NCBI GenBank assembly: GCA_977006965.1 | Contig: OZ345353.1 | Span: forward strand, 3,720,001-3,784,000 | Direction of reading: 5' to 3' | Source of the DNA: Phymatolithon calcareum | Lineage: Eukaryota > Rhodophyta > Florideophyceae > Hapalidiales | DNA length: 64,000 nucleotides | Shown: positions 11,541 through 23,300 of the stretch, one piece after another | How positions within the stretch are numbered: position 1 is the stretch's first letter | Layout: the number at the start of each line of letters is the position of its first letter | Position numbers and translations under genes: made by a program | The notes under the pieces: model-generated | Seen by the model: the letters and a program-made list of their open reading frames with translations, nothing else | What the model was told of the DNA's origin: nothing | The model's database searches: none

Positions 11541-11905
11541 GTGAGCTGAGGAGACGAAGAGGAGAATGGCGGCCAGGAATGCCCTGTAAGCAGCCACAGC
11601 CTGTGTCTTTGAAATGATAATCGTGCCAGCCCAAAATGGGTGGCACGAAGTAGAGGGTGGCACTATGTAACCCGGCACTATATAGCGATCCCCCCTGTAT
11701 TGCAGAACCAAGAATAACTACTTACTTCGGCACACTACTTTGCCTCTGTGAGCACCAATCCAGATTACAGAGCGATTCACGTTCCAAACAGCACATGTAT
11801 TGAACAAAGTAATTACAGACGCTAGTTCAACTACGTTACAAAGAGGAAGAGTATTGATCTATAGCCTCATCACCGAAGTCACGTCGTTTACACTGCTCCT
11901 CTACC

Positions 11906-12412
11906 ATGTCTTCAAGCACGAAACCACGCCAGAAAGACGTCGTACAGCAATTGATGACATTTATTGGACGCGAAACGCTGTCCGAGAAAGTCTAGCTCAA
12001 GTATCGATGCCCCCGTGACGGCTGTCCAAAGTCGGCTATCGCGTTTCCGGAGAACAAAGGATTGAGTAACCCGTACGCCCATCTCAAGAGCTGTTATGCT
12101 CGTGGGCAAGACTCTTCTACACAAGAGAGTACCGTGCTTCAGTTGTACATGAACTGCGATTTTATTCTCAGCTCTGTCGCTGAATTTGAGCGTATTTGGA
12201 GCATGGCGAAGCACGTCCTGACCGTTCAGAGGCGTTTGATATCTCCGCAGCTTTTCGAAGCCCTTGTATTCCTGAAGTACAACGAGCGTTTTTGGAATGA
12301 ACAATTGGTGAGTCAAGCTATCAAGTCGTCCCCTTCCGAACGTGCCAAGGTGTTGAACAACACACACGACGTGTATGAGGAAGAGAATGCCGAAACCGAC
12401 AACTTAGTTTGA
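11906..12412 (+). pseudogene. internally deleted hAT transposase: BED finger joined to C-terminal dimerisation domain
   Basis: An ATG at 11,906 opens a frame running to 12,412 with one in-frame TAG at 11,993-11,995. After the stop comes a BED-type zinc finger, with Cys residues in YRCPRDGCPKS and a later NPYAHLKSC supplying His and Cys. It is followed almost at once by the hAT C-terminal dimerisation motif ERIWSMAKHVL...ISPQLFEALVFLK. A full hAT transposase has about 400-500 residues of catalytic domain between these parts, so the DDE core has been deleted in frame. The product could at most bind DNA and dimerise, and the TAG makes even that doubtful. Confidence 0.7.
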
Positions 12413-13164
12413 AGGTCTTCTTGTAGGAATAGTACTTGTGATGTGCATCGTTTTGTTGTGATTGCCATAAAAATAACCTATTGTGGTGTCACCGATTATT
12501 GCAGTAACTATTGCTAGCACACAGAGCTGTGAATAGTATTCTCGTATTGCATCATGGAACGCCATTGCGTAAAATAGTACGCGACCAAAGTCTGGCTTCC
12601 TTCCAATGGATATGTCTATCTGAGATGGACGATGTTATGGAACATTCGGCGTGCAGCAGTTTACATTAGCATCAAACGAGTTGTCATTCTGGGTGTAAAC
12701 CCGTAGCGCTTAATGCATGGGTAGTGTTCCTGGCGCGTTGCACGCAAAAGTGCATATGCCTATATCAGGCTACGAGTAATATCTAGATTTGAGCTTGTAA
12801 CGGTATAATTGCGAAGGCTACATAGGGCACGTGATGTACACCTAATTTGGGCAATTGGAAAGTGTGGATACAAGTATTGAAGCACTACCGAATCGGTATA
12901 AGTAGCAACCTTGCCTGAACCAAACAATAAAGCTATCACTCTCACAAATGGGACCCGAGTGGTCGACAGACACAGGGGAACGATCACATGAGAGACGGAG
13001 CATGTAGCAATAGACTGTACTAGAATTCTACAGATTTATGATGCGTCATGTCAAACATTGTACTAATGCACCCGTCATGAGCTGGGACACACGCGACCGT
13101 ATCGACGCATGAGCTCTAAAGAATTCTTAGACACACGACGAAACCGCGGCATGAACTCGAGAAA
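12413..13164. other. intergenic stretch containing an inverted copy of the membrane-gene 3' flank
   Basis: No gene is seen. About 12,696-12,987 is a diverged inverted copy of 23,675-23,968 (and of its duplicate near 42,205-42,500), the region just beyond the 3' end of membrane-family genes B and D. Shared landmarks are cgttcccctg with gtctgtc, ttgagc/gctcaa-flanked ctagat, and ggcgcgttgc. The rest, 12,413-12,695 and 12,988-13,164, shows nothing recognisable. Confidence 0.5.
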
Positions 13165-13168
13165 CTCC

Positions 13169-15667
13169 TTAAAATCTTCGTCTAACAGCGAATCCGTGTC
13201 CTTCAAGAGTTTCACCTTGCTGATCTGGTGGAAGTGCTAGCAATATGACAACATTTCTGTGAGTTCGACGCCCACCCTCCCTCTCATTCCTTACCCGGAG
13301 TATGCGAAAGCTGTCTTTGGAGGTTTCCATAGATTCTAACTTCTCGGGAAATAGAACCCCTGTGACATAGAAAAGCTTCGCAAATCCTCTGATGTCCCTT
13401 GCTCGAGGAATGTCTCCATTTCGAAATCTGTCTGCCTTCCGCAAAAGCCTAGGACATGAAAGAAGTGCGATCGCTTGAGGGTAGCTCAGACGACCAAATC
13501 GGCTGGATGCTAGGAATGCCGATGCCTTTTCCACTTCGTCTTCTGTCACCGGCATGTCATCTTCTCTCAGCGGCACGTCATCTTGACAACTGACGGTATT
13601 TGTCGTCAGCACGGGACGAGATATTCTTGGTGGAGGATCGAGAACTCCGTCCCAACGTTTCGAAAATGAAACCACCGCGTTCATGGGGAGGTTATGCTTT
13701 TCTGCAAGGTCGTGCACCAGGCTGATGTACGTACTACGATATGATGAAATGAACCAAAATACACGTCCAGAGGGGGAGAGCCTGAGAAGGAATCCCATGA
13801 GAGCTTGTGGAATGGCTCGAACGAAGCCCAGATGAATCATCTTACCCAGGGGTCCTATCCAGTATACTGGACTTGCAGTATACTGCAATCTACTTGTACT
13901 GGAGTGGGACTGCAAAAAACCCGCCTACTTGCAATACGAATTGCAAAATGTTTGACTGTGTTGAGCGGACACAATGTAGTGCATGTCATGCACTCTCTAA
14001 TTTATACTGCACCATCTCGGTACGTATTATGCCGAATCCATCATAGTCACAAACGTAGAGCACCAATTCAAGTGTTTACAGTACTGACGTGGCGTTCAGT
14101 CCACGTGTGGATACAGCGCTGCGTGACGTCCTCTACTTGCAATACAACTTGCAGACAATCGCCGGGACTGCTACTTGCAAATCGAATTGCACTGTATCTA
14201 GCAATCAATAAAAATCTACTTGCTAGTAGCCCTGATCTTACCCTCCGGGAGTGTGGCGAAATTGTAGAGTTTAGATATCAAAACCACTTCCACGAGACAC
14301 GACACACATATCACTCCCAAGCTTATGCCCAGAGTACTGACCTCGACGATCTGCACCCTGTACCAATGGCCCACAACGAAAATAGCGCCAGCGTAGCCAT
14401 TGTTCAAATCATAACTCCAGTGGGTTACATTCGACGCACCGTACGTAACAAGTCCTCCTTGGTGAACGACAATGTTGTGGTGCGAATTCGACAGTACGAA
14501 AGCATACACCGTAGTTAACATTGTCAAAAAAGCTATAAGGTAAGCAGCAAAAAGACCCTGTGAGCTGAGTGGAGCTGGGTAATCAACGAGACGATAATGA
14601 TCACCAGCAGTTCTTACGAGGGTCCAATCATGAAACTGGGGCACGTAGCGAGGAGGATCCCAGTTTTTGACATTTTCCCGATTCCTTGAAGAGACAGAGG
14701 ACATATTTTGTTCTAAGGCAATGATTAGGATGCCAACGAGCAGGACAGCAACAACTATCTCTGCCCATTTGTTGCGTCTGGAGAGCGTAACCGGTCGGGA
14801 CGGTATCCCTGTAAGAGAAGCGACGGCCTCGAGAAGACGATTATGCGCGACGCTGGTGATATCATTTAAGATATCCTTGTGTTCTCCGGCGGTGGCGTTA
14901 GTGGCAATTATGGTATGCCCTGTCAGAAAGGGAAGTCTATTGAGCAGTATCGGTTTTCCGGACTCAATTATGTCCCTTTCTCTCTTTTCCGGATTTTTGT
15001 CTCTTCTGGCGGCTTGCTTCAGAGCAGTCTGGAAAGTGCTTTCCATTTGTTCGGTCGAGTAATTCAGTTCGAAGGGTATTATCTCGATTCCCAGACCTTT
15101 ACGCAAACATGAACCATCGTGTACTGTCGTATATTGAGCAGCAGTATCTGGCAATGGTGTCCCCTTATCTCGTATTGAACGTTTGACAGTGAAATCACGC
15201 CTCGTAACCGTATTCTCTGTGCAGCTTTTGTATATGTCGCGTCCACTCCACTGATTGACGTTAAAATCACCCATAAGTCCAATCGGAGATGAACCGCTTT
15301 CAACGTTTTCGTAGAGAAGTCGAACGGGATGTGCAGTGGCGTTGCCGGCGTCCAAGCAGACTTTCTGAGTAAGCAATGTCACAGTATTCTCGCCAACTAC
15401 AAATAATTGTCCATCAGCAGTCCTTGAGTGATTCAGGGCCCACTGCCATTCTCCGTTGATGGTGCTACGCAAGGTAATTGAGCGGACGTTGGCCGGCAAA
15501 CTCGGGATGTAACATCTTGTTGATTGTGATGAGCGCTCGAGCGATCGCGACAAGACAGATACATGTCGACACCAATTGGCGGTTGACGGGGTGCGGCCCC
15601 AAGTCGAGACACATAAAAGTGTCAGGGGAAAGCAGAAGAGGAAGAATTTTGCCTGTACGGGAGACAT
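13169..15667 (-). pseudogene. unrecognised signal-peptide multi-pass membrane protein, family copy A (split by a hAT MITE)
   Basis: This is the duplicate of the full-length gene at 35,132-37,267. The N-terminal part starts at ATG 15,667 with the same signal peptide and runs through the luminal domain and three hydrophobic segments, then enters a MITE at 13,847-14,234 and stops at 14,216. Coding similarity resumes on the other side as the C-terminal third. The last codons are also altered: an 8-nt loss relative to copy C replaces the acidic tail with a short basic one ending at 13,169. The truncated 483-residue product could still be made. Function is unknown. Confidence 0.75.
13847..14234. 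mobile_element. hAT-type MITE inserted in membrane gene A
   Basis: This 388-bp element is flanked by a perfect 8-bp duplication, atcttacc, at 13,839-13,846 and 14,235-14,242. Ends are CAGGGGTCC at the left and a degenerate ...AGCCCTG at the right. Copy C of the gene lacks it. The interior repeats ctacttgcaa followed by variants of tacgaattgc at least three times; these are candidate subterminal transposase-binding sites. It has no coding capacity. Confidence 0.85.
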
Positions 15668-16176
15668 CTGTGGAGTGGCGAGTTTCGGTGGCCAGGTACC
15701 AGACCATCCACTTTTTTATGAGCAGATAGAAATAGATTTTCGTGAGCGCATATTTATGAAGGAATGCGTTCACGAAAAATATTGAGCTGAACCGAGACTT
15801 TGATTAAGGATGTGCACAATTTTATGAGGATATTGTTGAGGCACACTCATTGGGCATTTGAAGTCCGTGCACATAAACTAGATTCTGTTTGAGACCCCGC
15901 CACAACAATTTCAGATTCCTTTCACGCCCTCTCTGAATAGCTTTAGTTTGACCATTGAAGTTAGCCACTTTCGTTTTATTGTCCTTGCTGCAAATAAACA
16001 AAATCAGTGTTGTATTTCGAAGATATCCAGAGAAGAAACAAGAGAAGCAACCTTGAAACAGTCATTCTACAGCACAAAACAATGAAAAATTGCACCCCGG
16101 CTCATCTTGGCTATATCTCGAATTTTTACTGACAGATTCTCATACTTTTGTAATGTAGGCTATAACTGTAAATTAC
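15668..16176. other. upstream region of membrane gene A
   Basis: About 500 bp upstream of the start at 15,667 is nearly identical to 37,268-37,776 upstream of copy C. It probably carries the promoter, but I cannot point to a defined TATA or initiator element. The first ~120 bp can be read open on both strands, as shadows only. Confidence 0.4.
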
Positions 16177-16553
16177 CAGGGGAATGTTAGGGGGGATGAA
16201 ACGCCGACTTCACAAGCTACATAAATTTAATTGTGAAAGATACCCCTTCGTGTGCCGACTGGATTATGTGCTTATTAGATAATCAAAAACATTTCTACTG
16301 CGCAGAGTAGTGCCTTTATTTCCCATTATTTCTCTCCACAAAGCCTGATCCTGCAACGAGAACTACCGGTACAGTATATTGGCAAACTCCCAATGTTCAT
16401 GTCAACAGACCTTTTTTTCCCATTAGAAACATGCATATATGATACATTTTCACTTCGCGTGAATAGAAATTGTATGGACCGATTTTCAGAAAAGCAGTAT
16501 ACTGTATGACAACCGGTTTGCGTTACTCCCCCCAACACAGTAACATTCGCCTG
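16177..16553. mobile_element. older MITE with CAGGGGAATGTTA ends
   Basis: The left end caggggaatgttagggggg and the right end, complementary to caggcgaatgttac plus ggggggagtaacgc, are diverged relatives of the ends at 16,821-17,175. The element is present in both duplication copies (also 37,777-38,664, where it carries an insertion), so it predates the duplication. No clear target duplication remains. Confidence 0.55.
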
Positions 16554-16820
16554 TCTATCCATTCCGTACGGAGAATCGAGCAAGTGGCAAAATGTAATGT
16601 CTAATGAACGACATTAAATGTCGTGCAAATAGATACAGTGTACCCCTTCTCACTGCAACTGAAATATCTCCAGAACTGAAACCGGAGACCCTTTCCCGAC
16701 TCAAGATGGCTCAAAAATATCTAAATTTAAGGTCATCTGCAAGACTGCAAAACTGCAAGCAAACCGCAATCCTCAAAACTGAATTCCCGTATTTTTCGTT
16801 TATTTAAAGGTTCGTTTCAC

Positions 16821-17175
16821 CAGGGGAATGTTATGGGGGGGGGGGGGAGTAACGCAACATTATGAGGTTTCAAAAATTGTTGGAAAAAATTATAGCATCG
16901 ATGTGCCGGCTCAATCATGAGTTTCGGATAAGCATCAAAACAAATCTTCTTTGCAGATTTTTTTATTGTTTATAACCACAAAATAGAAAACTGCAACGAG
17001 AGCGACCGCTACATTGGCAGCTGCCAATGTTCAGGCAACTCGGGCCCGATTTTTCGCTTTGTTTATGAAACAAATTCACCCCTGCAAAGATGAATCAAAC
17101 ATACACTTCAGACACAATTCCATAAAAGCGGTATGATACCCACTTTGCGTTATTCCCCCCCATAACACTCCCCTG
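16821..17175. mobile_element. MITE private to copy 1
   Basis: The element has nearly perfect inverted ends, caggggaatgttatggggg and complement, with a run of 14 G near the left end. It is flanked by gtttcac (7 bp, or 8 if one base is shared with the end) at 16,814-16,820 and 17,176-17,182. The empty site is intact at 38,925-38,931, so insertion followed the duplication. Non-coding, 355 bp. Confidence 0.85.
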
Positions 17176-17365
17176 GTTTCACCGTAAGTATCGGTACAAA
17201 GCAGCCGCTTTTCCTCTCTTAAATCATTTTTGTTCTTTTCACCAGCACAAATGCGCAAGTCTGCAAACTTCATGTTATGATAAGCCCCCCGGACTGAAAT
17301 CCCTCTTCAGCTGGAACTCGACTACCTGTCCCGAAGCCTTGAAGTTAGAAGTGGTTAACTGTGTA

Positions 17366-18634
17366 CAGTCAACCCTCGATAACTGGATCCTCTTTAAGCG
17401 TATAACCTCGGTTTTTAGAATATTGCGTGCGTCCAGGAACACCGTTTAGCCCAAAATTTATCGAAATTTTAATATATTCAGAATACTCACTTCGTAGAAT
17501 ATCCTGACTGCCGATGCACGGCGCATACCTTAAAAATGTATATATTCTGCACGTTACAACTTGGCCACAGAATGTAGTAAGGCACAGCCCTCCATCTCCA
17601 TGGCGGCCAGACCTCGGTAAGAGTGCTCGAGTGTACGCGCATCTTATTACCGATCGCGTCTACGAGGACTGTTGACACTGCGCCAGCATTCAGCCCTCCA
17701 TAGTGGTGCAATCCCGATCCCGGCAATGCCGTCGAACACGATTTTAGCTACCACATAATCTTCGAATGGGGATAAAGGCATCAGCGAGCCAGCTCTTTAA
17801 AGCTGCACTTGCGCTCCTGCAGCCCTCTGAAGTCATTTAAACCACAATCTAGTTATTGCCCCCCCATCCACAACTGCAAATGTGAGAATTTCTACAATTG
17901 CATCACGAACCTTTTCTTTGTAATCCGGGTTTTCAGCGTAAGCAAGTATGTCGGCAATTAACATGCGAATACCAGTTATCCCCGCTATATCGGGCCTGCG
18001 CAAGCCCCTCTGTATCTCTGCTATCCGCGGAGCCTCCATCTACTTTCGTGACTTTCCGGTCGGTCCGTCGCCATCTTCGAAATGTGCTCCAGGCGTTTCT
18101 GGGCTTATTGTTGCATCATCCAGTGTGACTAGCTCCTCTACATCCTCTGCGTGAAGTCTGTCGCTGCCATTGACGTCCATATTCCCAACTCTAACCGCGG
18201 TTTCAAAAGCGTGATACCACCTGACGGCTCGTCAGATTCTCCAACCTTACACACGCTTCAAGCACTTTATCTGCCACAGTTGGTTCATAATGTACGCATG
18301 CGCAACAGTTACGCAGATATACACTAATACACGGTGTCACCATGATCCTCCAGTGATGTTGCAGTTCCGAACCGGACAGTTCCCACGAGCCTAATGCCGT
18401 CAACAATTGCAACTTTTGAAATTTATACTATCGCTTCTCTGCCCCCTGGATTCTCAGATTCGCGCAGTGTGTCGGTATCGATTGCCGAAACTACAAGTCG
18501 GCTGCCTCTGCCACATGGGCTGCTGAGCTACACGTGTAGTCTGTGCGATATGATATGAATTCTCTCTTGGAGTACCTCGATGTTTGGATTTCTGACTCCC
18601 CAACCGAAGCCATCCAGTTATCGAGGGTTGACTG
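17366..18634. mobile_element. Tigger-like DNA transposon relic with TA duplication (copy 1)
   Basis: The ends cagtcaaccctcgataactgga and complement are perfect over about 22 bp, flanked by TA at 17,364-17,365 and 18,635-18,636. Such ends are typical of Tigger/pogo. Interior frames are short; one minus-strand frame of 68 codons (17,833-18,039) is conserved in both duplication copies but shows no transposase motif. The element predates the duplication. Confidence 0.75.
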
Positions 18635-18761
18635 TAATGCGCACCGTAGCAATCATAATTGTGCTACAAGTGTAACTACTGTGACCATGAAATCGTTACA
18701 ATTCTACCCTCGACAAAACAGCCATCTTCCTAGAAACTATCTTATCGATATGCGCTCGGGT

Positions 18762-19299
18762 TAGGGATAGGACCGGACGGCACTGGAGGAGCATGGCAGT
18801 ATTTTAGCCCGAAAATTAGTTGGTTTATTTGGGCCTAAATGCTGGTGTGCTTCCCCGGTCGGATATATCCAGTTCCAGTCCATTCCAGTTGTAATTGAAC
18901 CGGATTTAAATAGATTTTTACCTCCCTTTCTGACATGGATTGATCCGAATTTTTTTTCATCTAATATTTGGAATCAATCTGGAAATAAAATACTTGATTT
19001 CAAATCAAATCTGGATCTATATTGGCGACAAATCAAGTATTTTCAATCGAAATTGGGAACAAAATCCAAAGTTTTTCTTCATATTTCGCACTTTGAGGAC
19101 TTTTTTAGTTTTTGATGGTGATATGTTGCGAAGATGGTCCGGTTTTTGAACTGGATTGAATTTGAGGCTCTGCAATCATGGATTGGATGGTATGTGGATC
19201 AAAAATAAGCTCTTTTTATAGCACGGGATGGAGCCTGGATTTCAAATTAGCTGTTTTCTGGATCCCGGATGGACCAAGATCCGTCCGGTCGTACCCCTA
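18762..19299. mobile_element. MITE with TAGGGGTAGGACCGGACGG-type ends (copy 1)
   Basis: The left end tagggataggaccggacgg pairs with the complement of the right end at about 17 of 20 positions. Flanks gctcgggt and gctcgaat agree at six of eight bases, consistent with an old 8-bp duplication of hAT type. The AT-rich interior holds several ggat/atcc palindromes. Its duplicate is 40,469-41,022. Confidence 0.6.
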
Positions 19300-19603
19300 G
19301 CTCGAATTGTTTTCCAGCAGTATTATCTCGCATCGCAGACTGTCCTGCTCAGAGAGCTTGGATGCGGCGCGAAGTACATCGATAAGAGGATCGCGAGTAT
19401 ACTCTTAATCCATTTATCAAAATCTATCGTTTCCCATTTATTGAACTTCCTCATGTTTCAATATGGCGATTGTTAAAACAATCGTACAGTGCGCCATTCG
19501 TCGAGTGCCGCAATAAATTATGCGAACTACAATTTGTTTTTCACCACGCAATCAAATGGTGCCAGGTGGAAACAAATGTAGTGCGCACGTTTTAAAGCTG
19601 CAG

Positions 19604-20353
19604 TCACCAATGGTGATGGTCCATACTGACGAAGTTGCGATGGTGAAACTCAGCTGGAATACATAGATAAGCTGCCATCAACATCATCATACAAATGGCA
19701 AAACAGGAGGACCGTCTTTTATCGACAATCGGGCTTACTGAATGCCGTTCGGCAGAGTTGTGTTGTAAACAGTTGAATACATCACCCAACATCACTGCTA
19801 CCGTAGCATGTCGCCGCATTTCGCGAAAACAAAAGTCGGACTTCGAATAGCTTTTCCAACCACTGACTACAAAGGCGCAATTCTTAGAAGGACTTCCTCG
19901 TGAACCGCGAAAAGTCGACAGCCCTTGTGGGATACCACGCCCAGCTACAAAACCCATTTCTCGTGACGTTGCAGTTATGCCCGAATAATCGGCAAGAAAA
20001 GAGATGAAAGCCATGCACTGATTATGTCGATGTATCAGCGACTGCATGGATGATGTTCCTTTGTCTGCACAGCGGCGAGGCAATCCAAAGGGTCATTTCG
20101 GATTGCCTCATCTTTTGCAAGGAACAGTGGAGGGACAACGGCTTGCAAGATCGCGGAAGATATGCATTACTTCTCCTCCTTATGGTAAGTGTTCAAAGAC
20201 CGTGGTCCACGAACAACTATTCCATTGACGTTTTTACAATTGGCAGCCAATTGGGCATCGAGGAAATCTGGACTAAGTCGCGTGCAGAGGAATAAGTGTT
20301 TATTCTGGAAACGTTTTTAAGGTCCGTGGACAAAACATGGATCCAGTTGTGAG
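19604..20353. repeat. repeat X, copy 1, next to the 3' end of a membrane gene
   Basis: This ~750-bp sequence occurs three times (also 32,754-34,884 with an insertion, and 41,328-42,077), each time just beyond the 3' end of a membrane-family gene. All three contain a plus-strand frame around EDRLLSTxGxxECR...CCKQLNTSPNIT. Here it runs from ATG 19,695 to 19,850 (51 codons). A 159-codon minus-strand frame is also kept in copies 1 and 2 but is frame-shifted in the third. I do not recognise either product and cannot say which strand is coding. Confidence 0.55.
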
Positions 20354-20366
20354 GCAATGTAGAATG

Positions 20367-23300
20367 CATGGATGGATTTCTGTTTTATTGAAGCTCCCTT
20401 AGTCAATTATCATTGCACCTGAGAGACTTTTCGTTGCGCTACAATCCTTCGCTTACGTTTTCATTTTGATTTCGGACATTTTCTTTGGACGGTATCCACT
20501 GCCATTTCCAGCATCTCTTTTTGAATATCGGAAAGTCGTTGCTTGGGCATTTAAGTTTGAGATAACTGTGAGAGCTTCATCGAGTTCGGAATCTTCGTTT
20601 CTTGATTGTTCTTGCCAGGGATATGGGAAGCGGTGAAATAACCAGTGCGTGCAAAGAAGCCTGTGCTTCGCTTTTTTGAGGGTGAGGAATGGTGGGAGTT
20701 CGTTCTTGATGGGCTGAGGAGGGCGCCGGCCCTCCCGTCCTGTGGCTTTCGAAGGGAGACATGCTTCCCATTCTTCTATTGCGTTCTTCAGCGTTCTTGC
20801 GTTTACGCTTGTCGTAGCGTCTAGGGTGCGTGCAAATTCCTCTGTAGAGGTACAGAGAAGAGCTTTGTGAAGCATATCGTTTGTCGCGTTCAATATTGCC
20901 AGTCGTGTTGTGCCCTTGGGAAGCTCAAGTGCCTGTTTTCTTCGAAATTTCTGTGCTGTTATGAACTTGGAGCTCAAATGCGCTTGGCGTCGTTGAATGG
21001 ATTCCAGGCGGCATATTCCTCGAAAGCGGGCCTGCATATTCTTGCACCAGGTTCCGAACATTCTAGAGAACAGGTTACTCTCTAGGGCGTCCTGTGCGTG
21101 AAGGATGTTACGCGTCAGATCTGCGAACGGGAGAAGATACTCTGTCATTGGACGGACGAGCGCCTTATATAGTCTTAAGCATGTCGAGGGTGCGAACCCT
21201 TTCCCGTGGAGTCCGATGTTTCCTAGAACCATCAGTCGATTCTGTGCAGCATCTATTCTGGAAAGCGTAGAGGTTTCTGTGACGCCGTTCGAAGATATGG
21301 AGATGCCCAGGTATGTAGTTTCGGACACAGTCTCGATTTCTTTTCTTGCAAGAACGCATTTGAAGCTTTCGTTTTCACCATTGGGAGTTATGACGCAACT
21401 CTTCCCGACATTTGTATTCCAGACCATCTCGGTAGAGGCGGCCGAGGCGATGTCCAGGAGCAACTGAAGCCCTATTGGGGAAAAAGCGCGAAGTATGACG
21501 TCGTCCGCGAGAAACGTGGCCGGGCTTTTAGAATAATGAAACGGAATTCTTGACAAGCTCTCAGCAAGAACGTCCACGAAGATATTATATAGCGCCGGTG
21601 ATAGTGGTGATCCTTGTGGGATCCCTTTGTTGATTACAAACCGATTATTTCGGTCATCCGTAGGAGTATAGATCATGCTAGGTTGGAGAAAGTACATAAC
21701 CCATGAGACCAGTGTTGCAGGAAGCCTCTTCTTGAGTAGTCGAGATAGAACGTGTCTTGGCATGGTGTCGAAAGCCTTCGAAAGGTCGAGAACGGCAATG
21801 TTCCTGTGACCATTTTTGATTGCCGCAATGGTGTGCAATACGGCATCCGGGCATCCAGAGCCCTTCCTGAAGCCAGTTTGGATCTTATTGAAGCCGTAAT
21901 GTTTTCTCAGGATTTTATCCAGTGCGCTCTCTATGATTTTCCTTGTATGCGATAGAAGGGCTATCGGTCTGTAGTTTGCGGGGTCTCTTGGGTCGCCTTT
22001 CTTGTAGAACGGGAGAAGCTTGATCAAGTTCCGGAGGCTGGGGGTTTCTTTCACGCGACCACATGCCCTCCAGAGGGATATGATAAGTTTCGCAGATAGC
22101 TCAGGCGAGGCTTGGAACATTTCTGAGAAAATTCCATCGGCTCCAGCGGCTTTTCGTTTTGGGGCCCGATGAATGGCCGCTGCAATTTCATCCTCTAGTT
22201 CTGGGGTGACGTCAAAAGCTAGTTTCTCCATCTCATGGTCTTCGAGTGTGAATGAGATAGTGTGAGCGTAAGCTAGAAATTCTTCCGGTTCCAATTGGAT
22301 GCCCATTGCTGAGTTTTTCGAGAACGTACCTTGTTTACGTTTCGAGATTTTACTCAGCATTGCAGTGGCCTTGTCGGCAGGGGAGTTTGACATGTCTTCC
22401 ACGAACTCTTGAAAACATTTGCGTTTTTTCGATGTTACTTTGCTCCTGATGGTCTTATGTACTTTTCGGTAGTCTTGCCAGTCGTCGGGATCGTTCGTGA
22501 GTTTGGCATTCCGAAACAAGCGGGATCTTTTATAAGCCAGTCTGTCTAGCTCGAGGTCCCAGTACCTTGTGAATCTTCCTCCTCGCGGTTTTCTTCCGGC
22601 AAGCCAAGGGGATTTGAGCGCCTTGCAAGCTTTCTCGTACAGTGATTCAAGCTCGTGCTGAGTGGAAACTGTTCCCAATCTTTCGATTAATGCGGGTATG
22701 TGCTTCGTGTAGTATTCTGCAGCCCGGGCTTTAGCAAGAGGATCAGAACGTTTATGAAGCGGGACTGTATACGATTTTTCCATTTTTGGAGTCATCAGAT
22801 TGGATGTGCATACCACCGGGAGGTGATCGCTGCACCCTCCCCAAGATCCATTCAGCAGTCTTGCCGGACTGCACTGGATTCTTTTTGAGATGAATAGATC
22901 AATGCAGCTTTTTCGGGACTGTGCATGAAAGGTTGGCTCTCTTGGCGCATTTATCTTGTAACGAAAGCTCTCGCACCATCGAAGAAGTGCAAGTCCTCTG
23001 TTATTCTGTCTTTCGTCCCAGAGCTTGTGCCTCGCATTGAAGTCCCCACAGAATAATGTGGGGCCGGCTGCATGTCTTCGTAGGATTTCTGTAGCTTTCA
23101 TATACTCCTTGGGGCTGGACAGAGGTGAGATATATGCGGTAACCACGATGATTCCGAGTACGGAAATTGACAAGATTTGGTACATGTGGGTCGAATCTTT
23201 TCGGAGGACTCGGTATTTGAGTCCAGGTCGGATGAGAAGGGCGACACCTCCTCGCGGAAGGCTGGTTCTTGATTTCTTCTGGCCATTAATAGAAATTGGT

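Larger units (their letters stand above)
9653..11697. mobile_element. pogo/Tigger-like DNA transposon, non-autonomous, TA target duplication
   Basis: The ends are an inverted repeat: cagggggg plus tcgctatatagtgcc at the left, and its complement with one extra base at the right. Both ends are flanked by TA (9,651-9,652 and 11,698-11,699). CAGG-type ends with TA duplication are characteristic of the pogo/Tigger group. The minus strand near the right end still encodes a CENP-B/pipsqueak-type helix-turn-helix start (see 11,418-11,540). The catalytic region is missing. A complete hAT-type element (9,932-11,105) is nested inside and is therefore younger. Element length is 2,045 bp, of which 1,174 bp is the nested element. 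Confidence 0.8.

Noticed and set aside
13805-14518. Plus-strand 237-codon frame
   Set aside because: It crosses the MITE and the antisense of gene A; the coding signal belongs to the minus strand.
16835-16848. Run of 14 G as a possible sequencing artefact or quadruplex
   Set aside because: It sits at the expected place in a MITE terminal repeat that has a matching C run at the other end, so it is part of the element.
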